A stretch of DNA of 64,000 nt from NCBI RefSeq assembly GCF_004054195.1, contig NZ_SBIW01000007.1, positions 1-64,000 on the forward strand, read 5' to 3'. Source of the stretch: Mucilaginibacter gilvus. GTDB taxonomy: Bacteria; Bacteroidota; Bacteroidia; Sphingobacteriales; Sphingobacteriaceae. Under the pieces are notes generated by a model. That model did not search any database. It was not told the DNA's origin and worked only from the letters and a program-made list of their open reading frames with translations. This document shows positions 17,722-24,377 of this stretch, piece after piece. The position numbers and the translations under genes were made by a program. Numbering within the stretch: the first letter of the stretch is position 1; every line of letters starts with the position of its first letter.

Positions 17722-20301
17722 ATGCGTAAAAACCTACTTATCCTATCCGCAATTTTTACCACCGCTACGGTAGCCCATGCGCAGCAAACGTCAGTTATAG
17801 AATTACCCGCCCCTAAGTTTAAGGATAGCATCACCGTAAAGGTCCATCCATCGTACAATGACGTTACAGGCGCGCACAAATGGCTTTTCGGCGAAAATTA
17901 CCGCAAAGAATGGGCGGTGCCTGTTAAGCTGCCAGTTATAAGTTTAAGCGAAGTTTATGGCGGCCTTACACCCGATAAAGAGGGCGGAGGTTACCAGTCG
18001 AAATCGTTAAGGCTTAAAGATAAACAAGGCCGCGAATGGGTAATCCGCAGTGTGGAGAAATCGCCGGATAAGCTGCTTCCGCCAAATTTTGCCGGCACCT
18101 TTGCTGTAGACTGGTTGGACGATGCCATCAGCGGGCAGCACCCGTTCTCGGCGCTGATAGTAGGCCCCATGGCCGAGGCCGCAAATGTGCCGCATTCAAA
18201 CCCCGTTATTGGCGTTGTGGCAGATGAGCCCGCGCTTGGCAAATACCGTCAAAAGTTTGCTAACACCATTTGCCTGCTGGAAGAGCGCGAACCGGGTGGC
18301 GAATCTGATAACACGCCAAAGGCATTAGGCAAAATTATTGAAGATAACGATAACCATTTTGATGGCGAGGCATTCCTGCGTGCCCGTTTGCTGGACCTGC
18401 TGGTAGCAGACTGGGACAGGCACGAAGACCAATGGCGCTGGTTGGACAAGCAAAAAGGAAATGGCAAAATGTACATTGGCGTTCCCCGCGACCGCGACCA
18501 GGTGCTGCACGTTGCACAGGGCCTTTTCCCAAGCATTGCTTCCTTGTCGTTTATTACTCCGGCTATTGATAATTTCAGCGGAGAGATACCGCGTGTAAAA
18601 TACTCCATTTTTAAAACCCGCTTTATTAAGCCTTATATCGATGCCCAGATAACTTTTGAGGATTGGATGCGCGTTACCAATGCGTTTGTAGCCGCCGAAA
18701 CGGATGAAGTGCTGGAGGCAGGCTTGCGCCGTATGCCTGTTGAGGCTTACAAGATAAGGCACGATGAATTACTTGCCGGGTTGAAACAGCGCCGCGATAA
18801 TATCCCCAAAGCGATGGAGGAATATTACCGCTTTATAAACCGCCTGGTAGATATCCGCACCAGCGGTAAAAATGAGCAGGTAACCATTACCGACGCGCCG
18901 GATAACGGTATGCGGGTACTTATCCAAAAAATTAGTAAGGACGGTAAACCGAGCGATACGCTATTAGATATGGTGTACAACCCGGAGTTCACTAAAGAGA
19001 TCAGGCTGTTTTTATCAGGCGGCGACGACCATGTTACTATTAATACCGCAACCGCTACGGTAAACCTGCGTGTGGTAGGCGGGCATGGTAATAAAGTATA
19101 CGAGGGGATAAAATCAAACGGCACGGTAAAGCTTTATGATAAGCCCGGCAGCCTTAAATTCATCGGCGATGAAAATGTATTTCGTAAACACCTTTCGCGC
19201 GATACGTTTAATACTAAGTTCATACCTACTTATCCATACAATGTTTGGATGCCGCTCGCTACTGCGGCGCTTAACGTGGATGATGGCTTTTTGCTTGGAG
19301 GTGGGGTTCAGTATACCAAATACGACGGCTTCCGTAAATTGCCTTATACCAGTTTACAGCAATTACTGATAACGCATTCTTTCTCTACCGACGCGTTCCG
19401 TATCCGTTACAACGGTGAGTGGATCCACGCGTTCGGCAAGACCAACCTGTTGATCAAAACCTATATACAGGCACCGGATAATACGCAAAACTTTTTTGGC
19501 TTTGGCAACAATACGCCATTGGTGAAGGGGCCGGATTATCGCCGGTTTTATCGCACCCGCTTTGATACCTACCAATTCGACCCGGCCTTGCGCTGGAGGC
19601 TGGATAACGTTAAAAGCATCAGCGTAGGCCCTTCATTTCAGTATTATCATTTTGATTCCGAAGGGAATGCAGGTCGCCTCATTACTAATCCTCCGCTAAT
19701 TAATTCTTACGACAGCCTCATTGTAGACAAGGACAAGGTACACGCCGGTATAATGGTTAACTATATAGATAACGAGCGCAAGGGTGGCGTATTCCCTAAT
19801 GACGGGCATTATTTTACCATAACCCTCACAGGTTACCGTGGAATGAATGGTTATTCAAAATCTTACGGACAACTTCGCTCGGAGTTTACGTTCTATAAAA
19901 AATTAACCCAGCACGGCGCACTCGTTATTAGCGACAGGATTGGCGGGGGTGTTACCGTTGGTCGTCCTGCTTTTTACCAGGGTATGTTTTTAGGCGGGCA
20001 GGGCAATCTGTTGGGCTACCTGCAAAACCGTTTCGCGGGCAAGCACATGATCTATAATAACTTCCAGGCGAGGCTTAAGCTGGCTAACATCAAAGGCTAC
20101 CTTTTACCCGGTCAGTTGGGCATCAGCGGCTTTTATGATGCAGGCAGGGTATGGGCCGATAACTACCACGCAGGCGGTATACACCACGGCGTAGGCGGTG
20201 GCGCGTACTTTTCACCTGCGGCACTTATTGTAGTGCAGGTATTGGCCGGGCATTCTGTTGAGGGCTGGTACCCGTATGTGTCGTTGAATTTTAGGCTGTA
20301 A
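17722..20301 (+). CDS. BamA/TamA-like outer-membrane barrel with kinase-like periplasmic region
   Basis: 859 residues. Signal peptide to AHAQ. Residues ~520-859 look like a 16-strand surface-antigen barrel (GGVQYTKYDGFRKLP, GQLGISGFYDAGRVWAD, C-terminal FRL). The preceding region resembles the C-terminal part of larger metallophosphatase-barrel proteins, but the phosphatase is absent. Residues ~85-260 carry a protein-kinase-like order of motifs: glycine-rich GGGYQSKSLRL, a basic VIRSVEK, then DWDRHEDQ (230-237) and PRDRDQ (255-260), recalling the D-x-DRH-x-x-N/Q and metal-binding Asp of HipA/CotH/Fam20-type kinases. Activity is inference. Last gene of the ppk1 operon. Confidence 0.7.
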   Translation: MRKNLLILSAIFTTATVAHAQQTSVIELPAPKFKDSITVKVHPSYNDVTGAHKWLFGENYRKEWAVPVKLPVISLSEVYGGLTPDKEGGGYQSKSLRLKDKQGREWVIRSVEKSPDKLLPPNFAGTFAVDWLDDAISGQHPFSALIVGPMAEAANVPHSNPVIGVVADEPALGKYRQKFANTICLLEEREPGGESDNTPKALGKIIEDNDNHFDGEAFLRARLLDLLVADWDRHEDQWRWLDKQKGNGKMYIGVPRDRDQVLHVAQGLFPSIASLSFITPAIDNFSGEIPRVKYSIFKTRFIKPYIDAQITFEDWMRVTNAFVAAETDEVLEAGLRRMPVEAYKIRHDELLAGLKQRRDNIPKAMEEYYRFINRLVDIRTSGKNEQVTITDAPDNGMRVLIQKISKDGKPSDTLLDMVYNPEFTKEIRLFLSGGDDHVTINTATATVNLRVVGGHGNKVYEGIKSNGTVKLYDKPGSLKFIGDENVFRKHLSRDTFNTKFIPTYPYNVWMPLATAALNVDDGFLLGGGVQYTKYDGFRKLPYTSLQQLLITHSFSTDAFRIRYNGEWIHAFGKTNLLIKTYIQAPDNTQNFFGFGNNTPLVKGPDYRRFYRTRFDTYQFDPALRWRLDNVKSISVGPSFQYYHFDSEGNAGRLITNPPLINSYDSLIVDKDKVHAGIMVNYIDNERKGGVFPNDGHYFTITLTGYRGMNGYSKSYGQLRSEFTFYKKLTQHGALVISDRIGGGVTVGRPAFYQGMFLGGQGNLLGYLQNRFAGKHMIYNNFQARLKLANIKGYLLPGQLGISGFYDAGRVWADNYHAGGIHHGVGGGAYFSPAALIVVQVLAGHSVEGWYPYVSLNFRL

Positions 20302-20413
20302 TTGTCTGAATCAGAATTTTCAGAATTAAATGATTTTCAGAATTTCCCTTACCGTACTCGTTGCGCGTCCTATTCTGTTAATTCTAAAATTCTGTAAATT
20401 CTGATTCAGACAA
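20302..20413. repeat. Long palindromic intergenic repeat, copy 1
   Basis: The left arm begins TTGTCTGAATCAGAATTT directly after the stop codon of the barrel gene; the right arm ends in its exact complement at 20413, with a further CAGAATT paired after one mismatch. The middle (~55 nt) is unpaired or weakly paired. The same arms recur at 56896-56977, so this is a dispersed element that may also end transcription. Confidence 0.65.
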
Positions 20414-20442
20414 ACTGCGTTAGCGATAAAAGCGGATACAGG

Positions 20443-20487
20443 CCCCGCGCCTAAGGCACTGTGCGCGTATGAGCGGATAGCGCGGGG
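20443..20487. other. CCCCGCGC/GCGCGGGG hairpin
   Basis: An 8-bp perfect GC stem with a ~29-nt loop. It lies within a larger stretch with repeated AGCGGATA units (20431 region and 20474 region). No protein and no known RNA family recognised. Confidence 0.4.
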
Positions 20488-20504
20488 CAAAGCCAACGCC
20501 CAAC

Positions 20505-20542
20505 AGAAGCCTCTTCCTTGGATAAGGTAAGGCGAGGCTTCT
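20505..20542 (+). terminator. Weak intrinsic terminator-like hairpin
   Basis: AGAAGCCTC (20505-20513) pairs with GAGGCTTCT (20534-20542), with a smaller CCTT/AAGG hairpin in the loop. The trailing T tract is short (TCTCTT), so efficiency is uncertain. Confidence 0.45.
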
Positions 20543-20546
20543 TCTC

Positions 20547-20583
20547 TTAACCTACATTAACTTTCTGCTTTAACCTACATTAA
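20547..20583. promoter_or_regulatory. Paired direct repeats upstream of the dioxygenase operon
   Basis: TTAACCTACATTAA occurs twice without mismatch (20547-20560 and 20570-20583), start-to-start 23 bp, 78 bp before the ATG. Same motif and spacing as 6967-7003 upstream of the pirins, implying one shared regulator. Confidence 0.6.
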
Positions 20584-20660
20584 GTTGAAATGCTGTGTTT
20601 ATACCGACATTTGATATCAACAAACAAGGAACAAACACAAACATTTAAAACAACAGCATC

Positions 20661-21596
20661 ATGGAAAATACAATCAATGGCATCCACCACATCACAGCAA
20701 TAGCTGGCAATGCCAAACGCAATTATAATTTTTACACTAATGTTTTGGGCCAGCGCCTGGTTAAAAAAACCGTTAACTTCGATGACCCCGAAACTTACCA
20801 CTTATACTACGGCGATCAAAACGGTACTCCCGGCAGCATCCTTACGTTCTTCCCCTGGGAAGGCATCCAAACCGGCAGGAGAGGCGCAAGGCAGGCTACC
20901 GAAATTGGGTACTCAGTACCAAAAGGTAGTCTTGATTTTTGGGTGAACCGTTTCGAAAAACATAACGTGATCTACAATAAAGCAGCCGAGAAATTTGGCG
21001 AAGAATACTTAACCGTGTTAGACCCTGACGGTTTGAAACTGGAGTTGACAGTATCAAAAACTGCCGATACCCGCTTACCATGGGAAACTGATGAGGTTAA
21101 AGCAGAGAACGCTATTAAAGGTTTCCACAACGTAACCATTACCACCAACAAAATGCAGCCTACCGCTGATATTTTAACCGGTGTATTTGGCTATAAATTG
21201 TTAGAGCAACATGTAAACCGTTACCGTTTTGTAACAGACGCGGTTGAAAACGCCAACATTGTAGACCTGGTAGAAGTTGCCGGCGAAGTTGCCGGGCATG
21301 TAGCCGGTGGCAGCGTACACCACGTTGCTTTTAGGGTAGCAAACGAGGACATCTTGATGCAATACAGAGAAAAGATAGCCGCTTTAGGGTTGCACATTAC
21401 AGATAAGATAGATCGTAACTACTTCTATTCTTTATACTTCCGAGAACCGGGTGGTGTGCTGTTCGAGATTGCTACCGATAACCCTGGCTTTGCAGTTGAC
21501 GAAGCGGTTGAAGAATTGGGCCAGAACCTGAAATTGCCTGAACAACACGAGCGTTTCAGATCGGCATTAGAAAAATCATTACCAAAACTGTTCTAA
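20661..21596 (+). CDS. Ring-cleaving dioxygenase, VOC family (MhqO-like)
   Basis: 311 residues made of two glyoxalase/VOC modules: NGIHHITAIAGNAKRNYNFY with NFDDPETYHLYYGD in the first, and GFHNVTITTNKM, SVHHVAFRV and LFEIATDNPGF in the second. The His-His-Glu metal ligands of extradiol-type enzymes are present. MhqO-type proteins act on quinones or catechols and are induced by electrophile stress. The hydrolase starts 7 bp downstream, as in Bacillus mhqNOD. Confidence 0.87.
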   Translation: MENTINGIHHITAIAGNAKRNYNFYTNVLGQRLVKKTVNFDDPETYHLYYGDQNGTPGSILTFFPWEGIQTGRRGARQATEIGYSVPKGSLDFWVNRFEKHNVIYNKAAEKFGEEYLTVLDPDGLKLELTVSKTADTRLPWETDEVKAENAIKGFHNVTITTNKMQPTADILTGVFGYKLLEQHVNRYRFVTDAVENANIVDLVEVAGEVAGHVAGGSVHHVAFRVANEDILMQYREKIAALGLHITDKIDRNYFYSLYFREPGGVLFEIATDNPGFAVDEAVEELGQNLKLPEQHERFRSALEKSLPKLF

Positions 21597-21603
21597 TTAA
21601 ATT

Positions 21604-22227
21604 ATGTACAGTCACACGAAACAAATAAAAACGGCGGGTGCAGCACCCGCCGTTGCCAAAGGCGCATTGATACTGTTACACGGCAGGGGCGGTAACGCCG
21701 CCAATATTATAGGCATCGCCAATGAGCTTGATGTAGATGGTTTTGCCATTTACGCGCCGCAGGCTACCAACAACAGCTGGTACCCGTTAAGCTTTTTAGC
21801 ACCCGATTCACAGAACCAGCCCGCTTTAGATTCGGCGTTGGCGATGGTTGACGAAACCGTAAAACAAGCCCTGACAGATGGGTTCCCGGTACATAAGATC
21901 TACTTCCTCGGCTTTTCGCAGGGAGCGTGTTTAACGCTGGAGTACATCACCCGCCATGCACAGCCCTTTGGCGGCGCGGTTGCGTTTACGGGCGGACTGA
22001 TAGGAGAACGGGTGAATCTGGACAACTACAAAGGCGATTTTATAGGGATGCCGGTATTGATAACCACCGGTAACCCCGATCCGCATGTACCACTTACCCG
22101 CGTAGAGGAAAGCGTAAAAGTGTTAAAGAGTATGGATGCCGCGGTTACGCTTAAAGTTTACAATGGTAGGCCGCACACCATTAGCCAGGAAGAAATTGAA
22201 CTGGCCAACAGCACCATATTTATATGA
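21604..22227 (+). CDS. Alpha/beta hydrolase, phospholipase/carboxylesterase type (MhqD-like)
   Basis: 207 residues, a full-length small esterase. ILLHGRGGN forms the oxyanion region, GFSQGA holds the nucleophile Ser, NPDPHVPL the acid, and GRPHTI the catalytic His. This is the lysophospholipase/carboxylesterase subfamily that includes MhqD and predicted hydroxyquinol-pathway hydrolases. Its stop overlaps the next tiny ORF (ATGA), indicating coupled translation. Confidence 0.87.
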   Translation: MYSHTKQIKTAGAAPAVAKGALILLHGRGGNAANIIGIANELDVDGFAIYAPQATNNSWYPLSFLAPDSQNQPALDSALAMVDETVKQALTDGFPVHKIYFLGFSQGACLTLEYITRHAQPFGGAVAFTGGLIGERVNLDNYKGDFIGMPVLITTGNPDPHVPLTRVEESVKVLKSMDAAVTLKVYNGRPHTISQEEIELANSTIFI

Positions 22228-22292
22228 ACAAACTGATAGCCCGCCTGTTGGCCTGGTATACCGCAACAAACTTTAAAAAGATAAGACGATGA
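22224..22292 (+). CDS. 22-residue ORF, translationally coupled at both ends
   Basis: The ATG at 22224 overlaps the stop of the hydrolase as ATGA, and its TGA overlaps the ATG of the next gene at 22289, again as ATGA. The peptide starts MNKLIARLLAWYTATN and ends with basic residues (FKKIRR): short, hydrophobic then cationic, possibly membrane-associated. It could be a functional micropeptide, a coupling leader for the acetyltransferase, or a remnant of a longer gene. Confidence 0.4.
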   Translation: MNKLIARLLAWYTATNFKKIRR

Positions 22293-22576
22293 ACTACGAT
22301 AATATTGAACTTGTCAACAACGAGGCCATCCACAACTTTGAGCTGTTTGTGGATGGACAACGCGCCTTTATAGATTACAAAACCAAGGATAACAAGATTT
22401 ACCTCATTCACACTGAAGTCCCCAAAGAACTGCAGGGACAGGGCGTTGCCGAGGCTATTGTAGAAAAGGCGTTTAAATATATAGAAGCGCATAAGCTAAC
22501 GCTGATCCCGCTTTGCAGCTACGTACAAGTTTTTTTGAGGAAACACTCCGAATGGGACAGGCTTTTAGCCGCATAA
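22289..22576 (+). CDS. Small GNAT-type N-acetyltransferase (YidJ/Gcn5-like)
   Basis: 95 residues, the compact one-domain form. The acetyl-CoA loop appears as VPKELQGQGVAEAIVEKAF and is followed by LIPLCSYVQVFLRKHSEW, the usual C-terminal signature. Substrate unknown. Third full-length gene of the detoxification operon; coupled to the 22-codon ORF. Confidence 0.85.
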   Translation: MNYDNIELVNNEAIHNFELFVDGQRAFIDYKTKDNKIYLIHTEVPKELQGQGVAEAIVEKAFKYIEAHKLTLIPLCSYVQVFLRKHSEWDRLLAA

Positions 22577-22580
22577 TATT

Positions 22581-22934
22581 ATGGAACAGTTTAAAGTAAC
22601 CCGCGTGTATACCGACGAAACCGGCGAAAGCCGCTTTGACGAAGTGTTTTACCCGCTAACAGATGGCGGCTCAATTGGGCACCTATCGCAAAGCGTTGCG
22701 GTGAAAGAAGTTGTGTTTAGGAAAGTCCCCGCTGGGTACAACGATCTGCACAACGCTCCTCAAAAGCAATATGTAGTGTTATTAGATGGCGGCGTAGAAA
22801 TAGAAACCTCCCTCGGCGAAAAGCGAGTGTTTGAGCAGGGTGAGATCTTGTTGATGGAAGACACTACCGGCAAAGGCCACCGAAGTAGTAATGTGGAGCA
22901 ACGGGAGCGGAGTTCGTTGTTTATTATATTCTAA
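22581..22934 (+). CDS. Cupin-like protein of unknown function
   Basis: 117 residues, a single small beta-barrel: FRKVPAGYNDLHNAP, KQYVVLLDGGVEIETSLGEKRVFEQGEILLMEDTTGKGHRS. The pattern fits RmlC-like cupins, with His residues at the positions where metal would bind (LHNAP, GKGHRS), although the classical G-x5-H-x-H motif is absent. It ends the 20661-22934 operon; its job there is unknown. Confidence 0.65.
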   Translation: MEQFKVTRVYTDETGESRFDEVFYPLTDGGSIGHLSQSVAVKEVVFRKVPAGYNDLHNAPQKQYVVLLDGGVEIETSLGEKRVFEQGEILLMEDTTGKGHRSSNVEQRERSSLFIIF

Positions 22935-23136
22935 ATCTTCATCCTGAGATGTAATAATATAAACAAAATTATCGACAAGAAAAAGTGAATTATATGTTAA
23001 CCCAGTGAAAAATTAACTTATTGACTGTCAATGTTTTATAAAAATAATTTCCGAATTGTGTTAAGTTTTGTTAACCCTGATTGCTCCCGCAGGTATAGCA
23101 AAACGCATAGTTTAGCCTTGTGAGTTCAAGCAATTA

Positions 23137-23171
23137 AATTCGTGTAATTAGCCTAATTCGTGAAATTCGTG
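23137..23171. repeat. Short direct repeats of AATTCGTG
   Basis: Three AATTCGTG-type units occur in tandem-like arrangement (AATTCGTGTAATT, TAATTCGTGAAATTCGTGTTAATT) in the gap 22935-23171. Nothing else is seen there apart from AT-rich sequence. It sits next to the stop of the minus-strand DUF6702 gene. Confidence 0.35.
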
Positions 23172-23699
23172 TTAATTGAACTCCTGCGTAATCTTTCGCG
23201 CCGGGCTATCCAACTTGGCGCTTTTGCGTACACCGGCAACCGTCATGTGTACAATGTTCAGCTGATCTTCGTACAAATTTTGCAGCAGGCTCACGTCGGC
23301 ATCTATCTTTTTTGGAGAGGCTATCTTTGGCGATTCCAGGTACACATTCACCGCTTCTTTGTTAATCTCGAAGCCAAGGTAAGTTAATGGCAGGGCAGCC
23401 CCGCCTGCTCTTACCTGTAGGTGCCCGGCAGTGTATTTTTTTACCAGTTCATCCATGGCGGCGTGCATGTCTGCCTTACTCAAATCGGCTTTGGTGTTGA
23501 ATTGCCGCTGCAGGGCGCTTTCAAAATCATCGGTAAAAATGGTGAGGATAACTTCCATCTGCCCATCCTTCGCATTGTAGCTGATATCGGATGTGCTTAC
23601 GTGTAGCGGGTGAAACTTAGCGGGCACGGGCTTCTCCGCCCAAAACATACCCAGTAAAATGTAACAATATAATAGCGGTTTGCCTAATAAAGCAGTCAT
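23172..23699 (-). CDS. DUF6702 family protein, exported
   Basis: 175 residues with a hydrophobic N-terminus (LLYCYILLGMFWAE) that should direct export. FHPLHVSTSDISYNAKDGQMEVILTIFTDDFE and the C-terminal LYEDQLNIVHMTVAGVRKSAKLD match the DUF6702 family, commonly found next to M1 peptidase and HupE-type genes in Bacteroidota. Here it is divergent from both, with a 66-bp promoter gap. Function unknown. Confidence 0.75.
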   Translation of the reverse strand: MTALLGKPLLYCYILLGMFWAEKPVPAKFHPLHVSTSDISYNAKDGQMEVILTIFTDDFESALQRQFNTKADLSKADMHAAMDELVKKYTAGHLQVRAGGAALPLTYLGFEINKEAVNVYLESPKIASPKKIDADVSLLQNLYEDQLNIVHMTVAGVRKSAKLDSPARKITQEFN

Positions 23700-23765
23700 A
23701 ACAGTACGCGGTTTTATTTATAATTAAAACCTGCTAAATTTACGCTTTCAACGCCTTTTTATTGC

Positions 23766-24350
23766 ATGTCTGATTTTGTTTTTTATTTCGGCTTAGGGTG
23801 GAAACACATCATCAGCCTCGACGCGCTCGACCATCAGCTTTTTATCCTCGCACTGGCAGCCGTTTACACATTTAAAAACATCAGGCAGGTGCTTATACTG
23901 GTAACCGCTTTTACTATCGGGCATAGTCTTACACTGGCTTTAAGCGTGTTGGATATTATCCGCTTCAGCAGCAAATGGGTGGAGTTTTTAATACCCTGCA
24001 CCATTTTTATCACCGCCCTAAACAATATTTTGCGGGTTGATAAAAAGGAAGGCAGCGCCCGGGTTAACTACTATCTGGCCTTGGGCTTCGGGCTCATCCA
24101 CGGGATGGGGTTCGCCAACAGCATCCGCATAATGCTGGCACAGGGGCAGGGGATAGGCATGGGGCTTTTCGGCTTTAACGTAGGGTTGGAAGCAGGGCAG
24201 ATCATGGTGGTCGCCATTATCCTTATTGTTGGTTGGCTGTTCATGAATTTGCTGCAGGTGCGGCGCAGGGACTGGATATTTTTTTTATCTTCGGGAGTGT
24301 TTGCACTGGCCATTAAAATGGCTATAGAGCGCCTTCCCTTTTTACATTGA
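23766..24350 (+). CDS. HupE/UreJ-family membrane protein
   Basis: 194 residues with about six membrane helices. The N-terminal GWKHIISLDALDHQLFILAL and GHSLTLAL motifs and the later GLIHGMGFAN carry the conserved His/Asp that bind nickel or cobalt in HupE/UreJ permeases. With no hydrogenase or urease gene nearby, its metal is uncertain. It starts an apparent two-gene unit with the M1 peptidase, 27 bp downstream. Confidence 0.82.
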   Translation: MSDFVFYFGLGWKHIISLDALDHQLFILALAAVYTFKNIRQVLILVTAFTIGHSLTLALSVLDIIRFSSKWVEFLIPCTIFITALNNILRVDKKEGSARVNYYLALGFGLIHGMGFANSIRIMLAQGQGIGMGLFGFNVGLEAGQIMVVAIILIVGWLFMNLLQVRRRDWIFFLSSGVFALAIKMAIERLPFLH

Positions 24351-24377
24351 AAAACTATTAATCACTAAAACAGAAAT

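Noticed and set aside
20414..20546. Structured RNA or riboswitch upstream of the dioxygenase
   Set aside because: Strong GC hairpins exist, but I could not fit them to any known RNA family, and repeated AGCGGATA units look like dispersed repeat DNA.
23766..24350. Nickel-enzyme maturation locus suggested by HupE/UreJ
   Set aside because: No hydrogenase, urease or nickel chaperone genes nearby; the M1/DUF6702 neighbourhood is the common Bacteroidota context.
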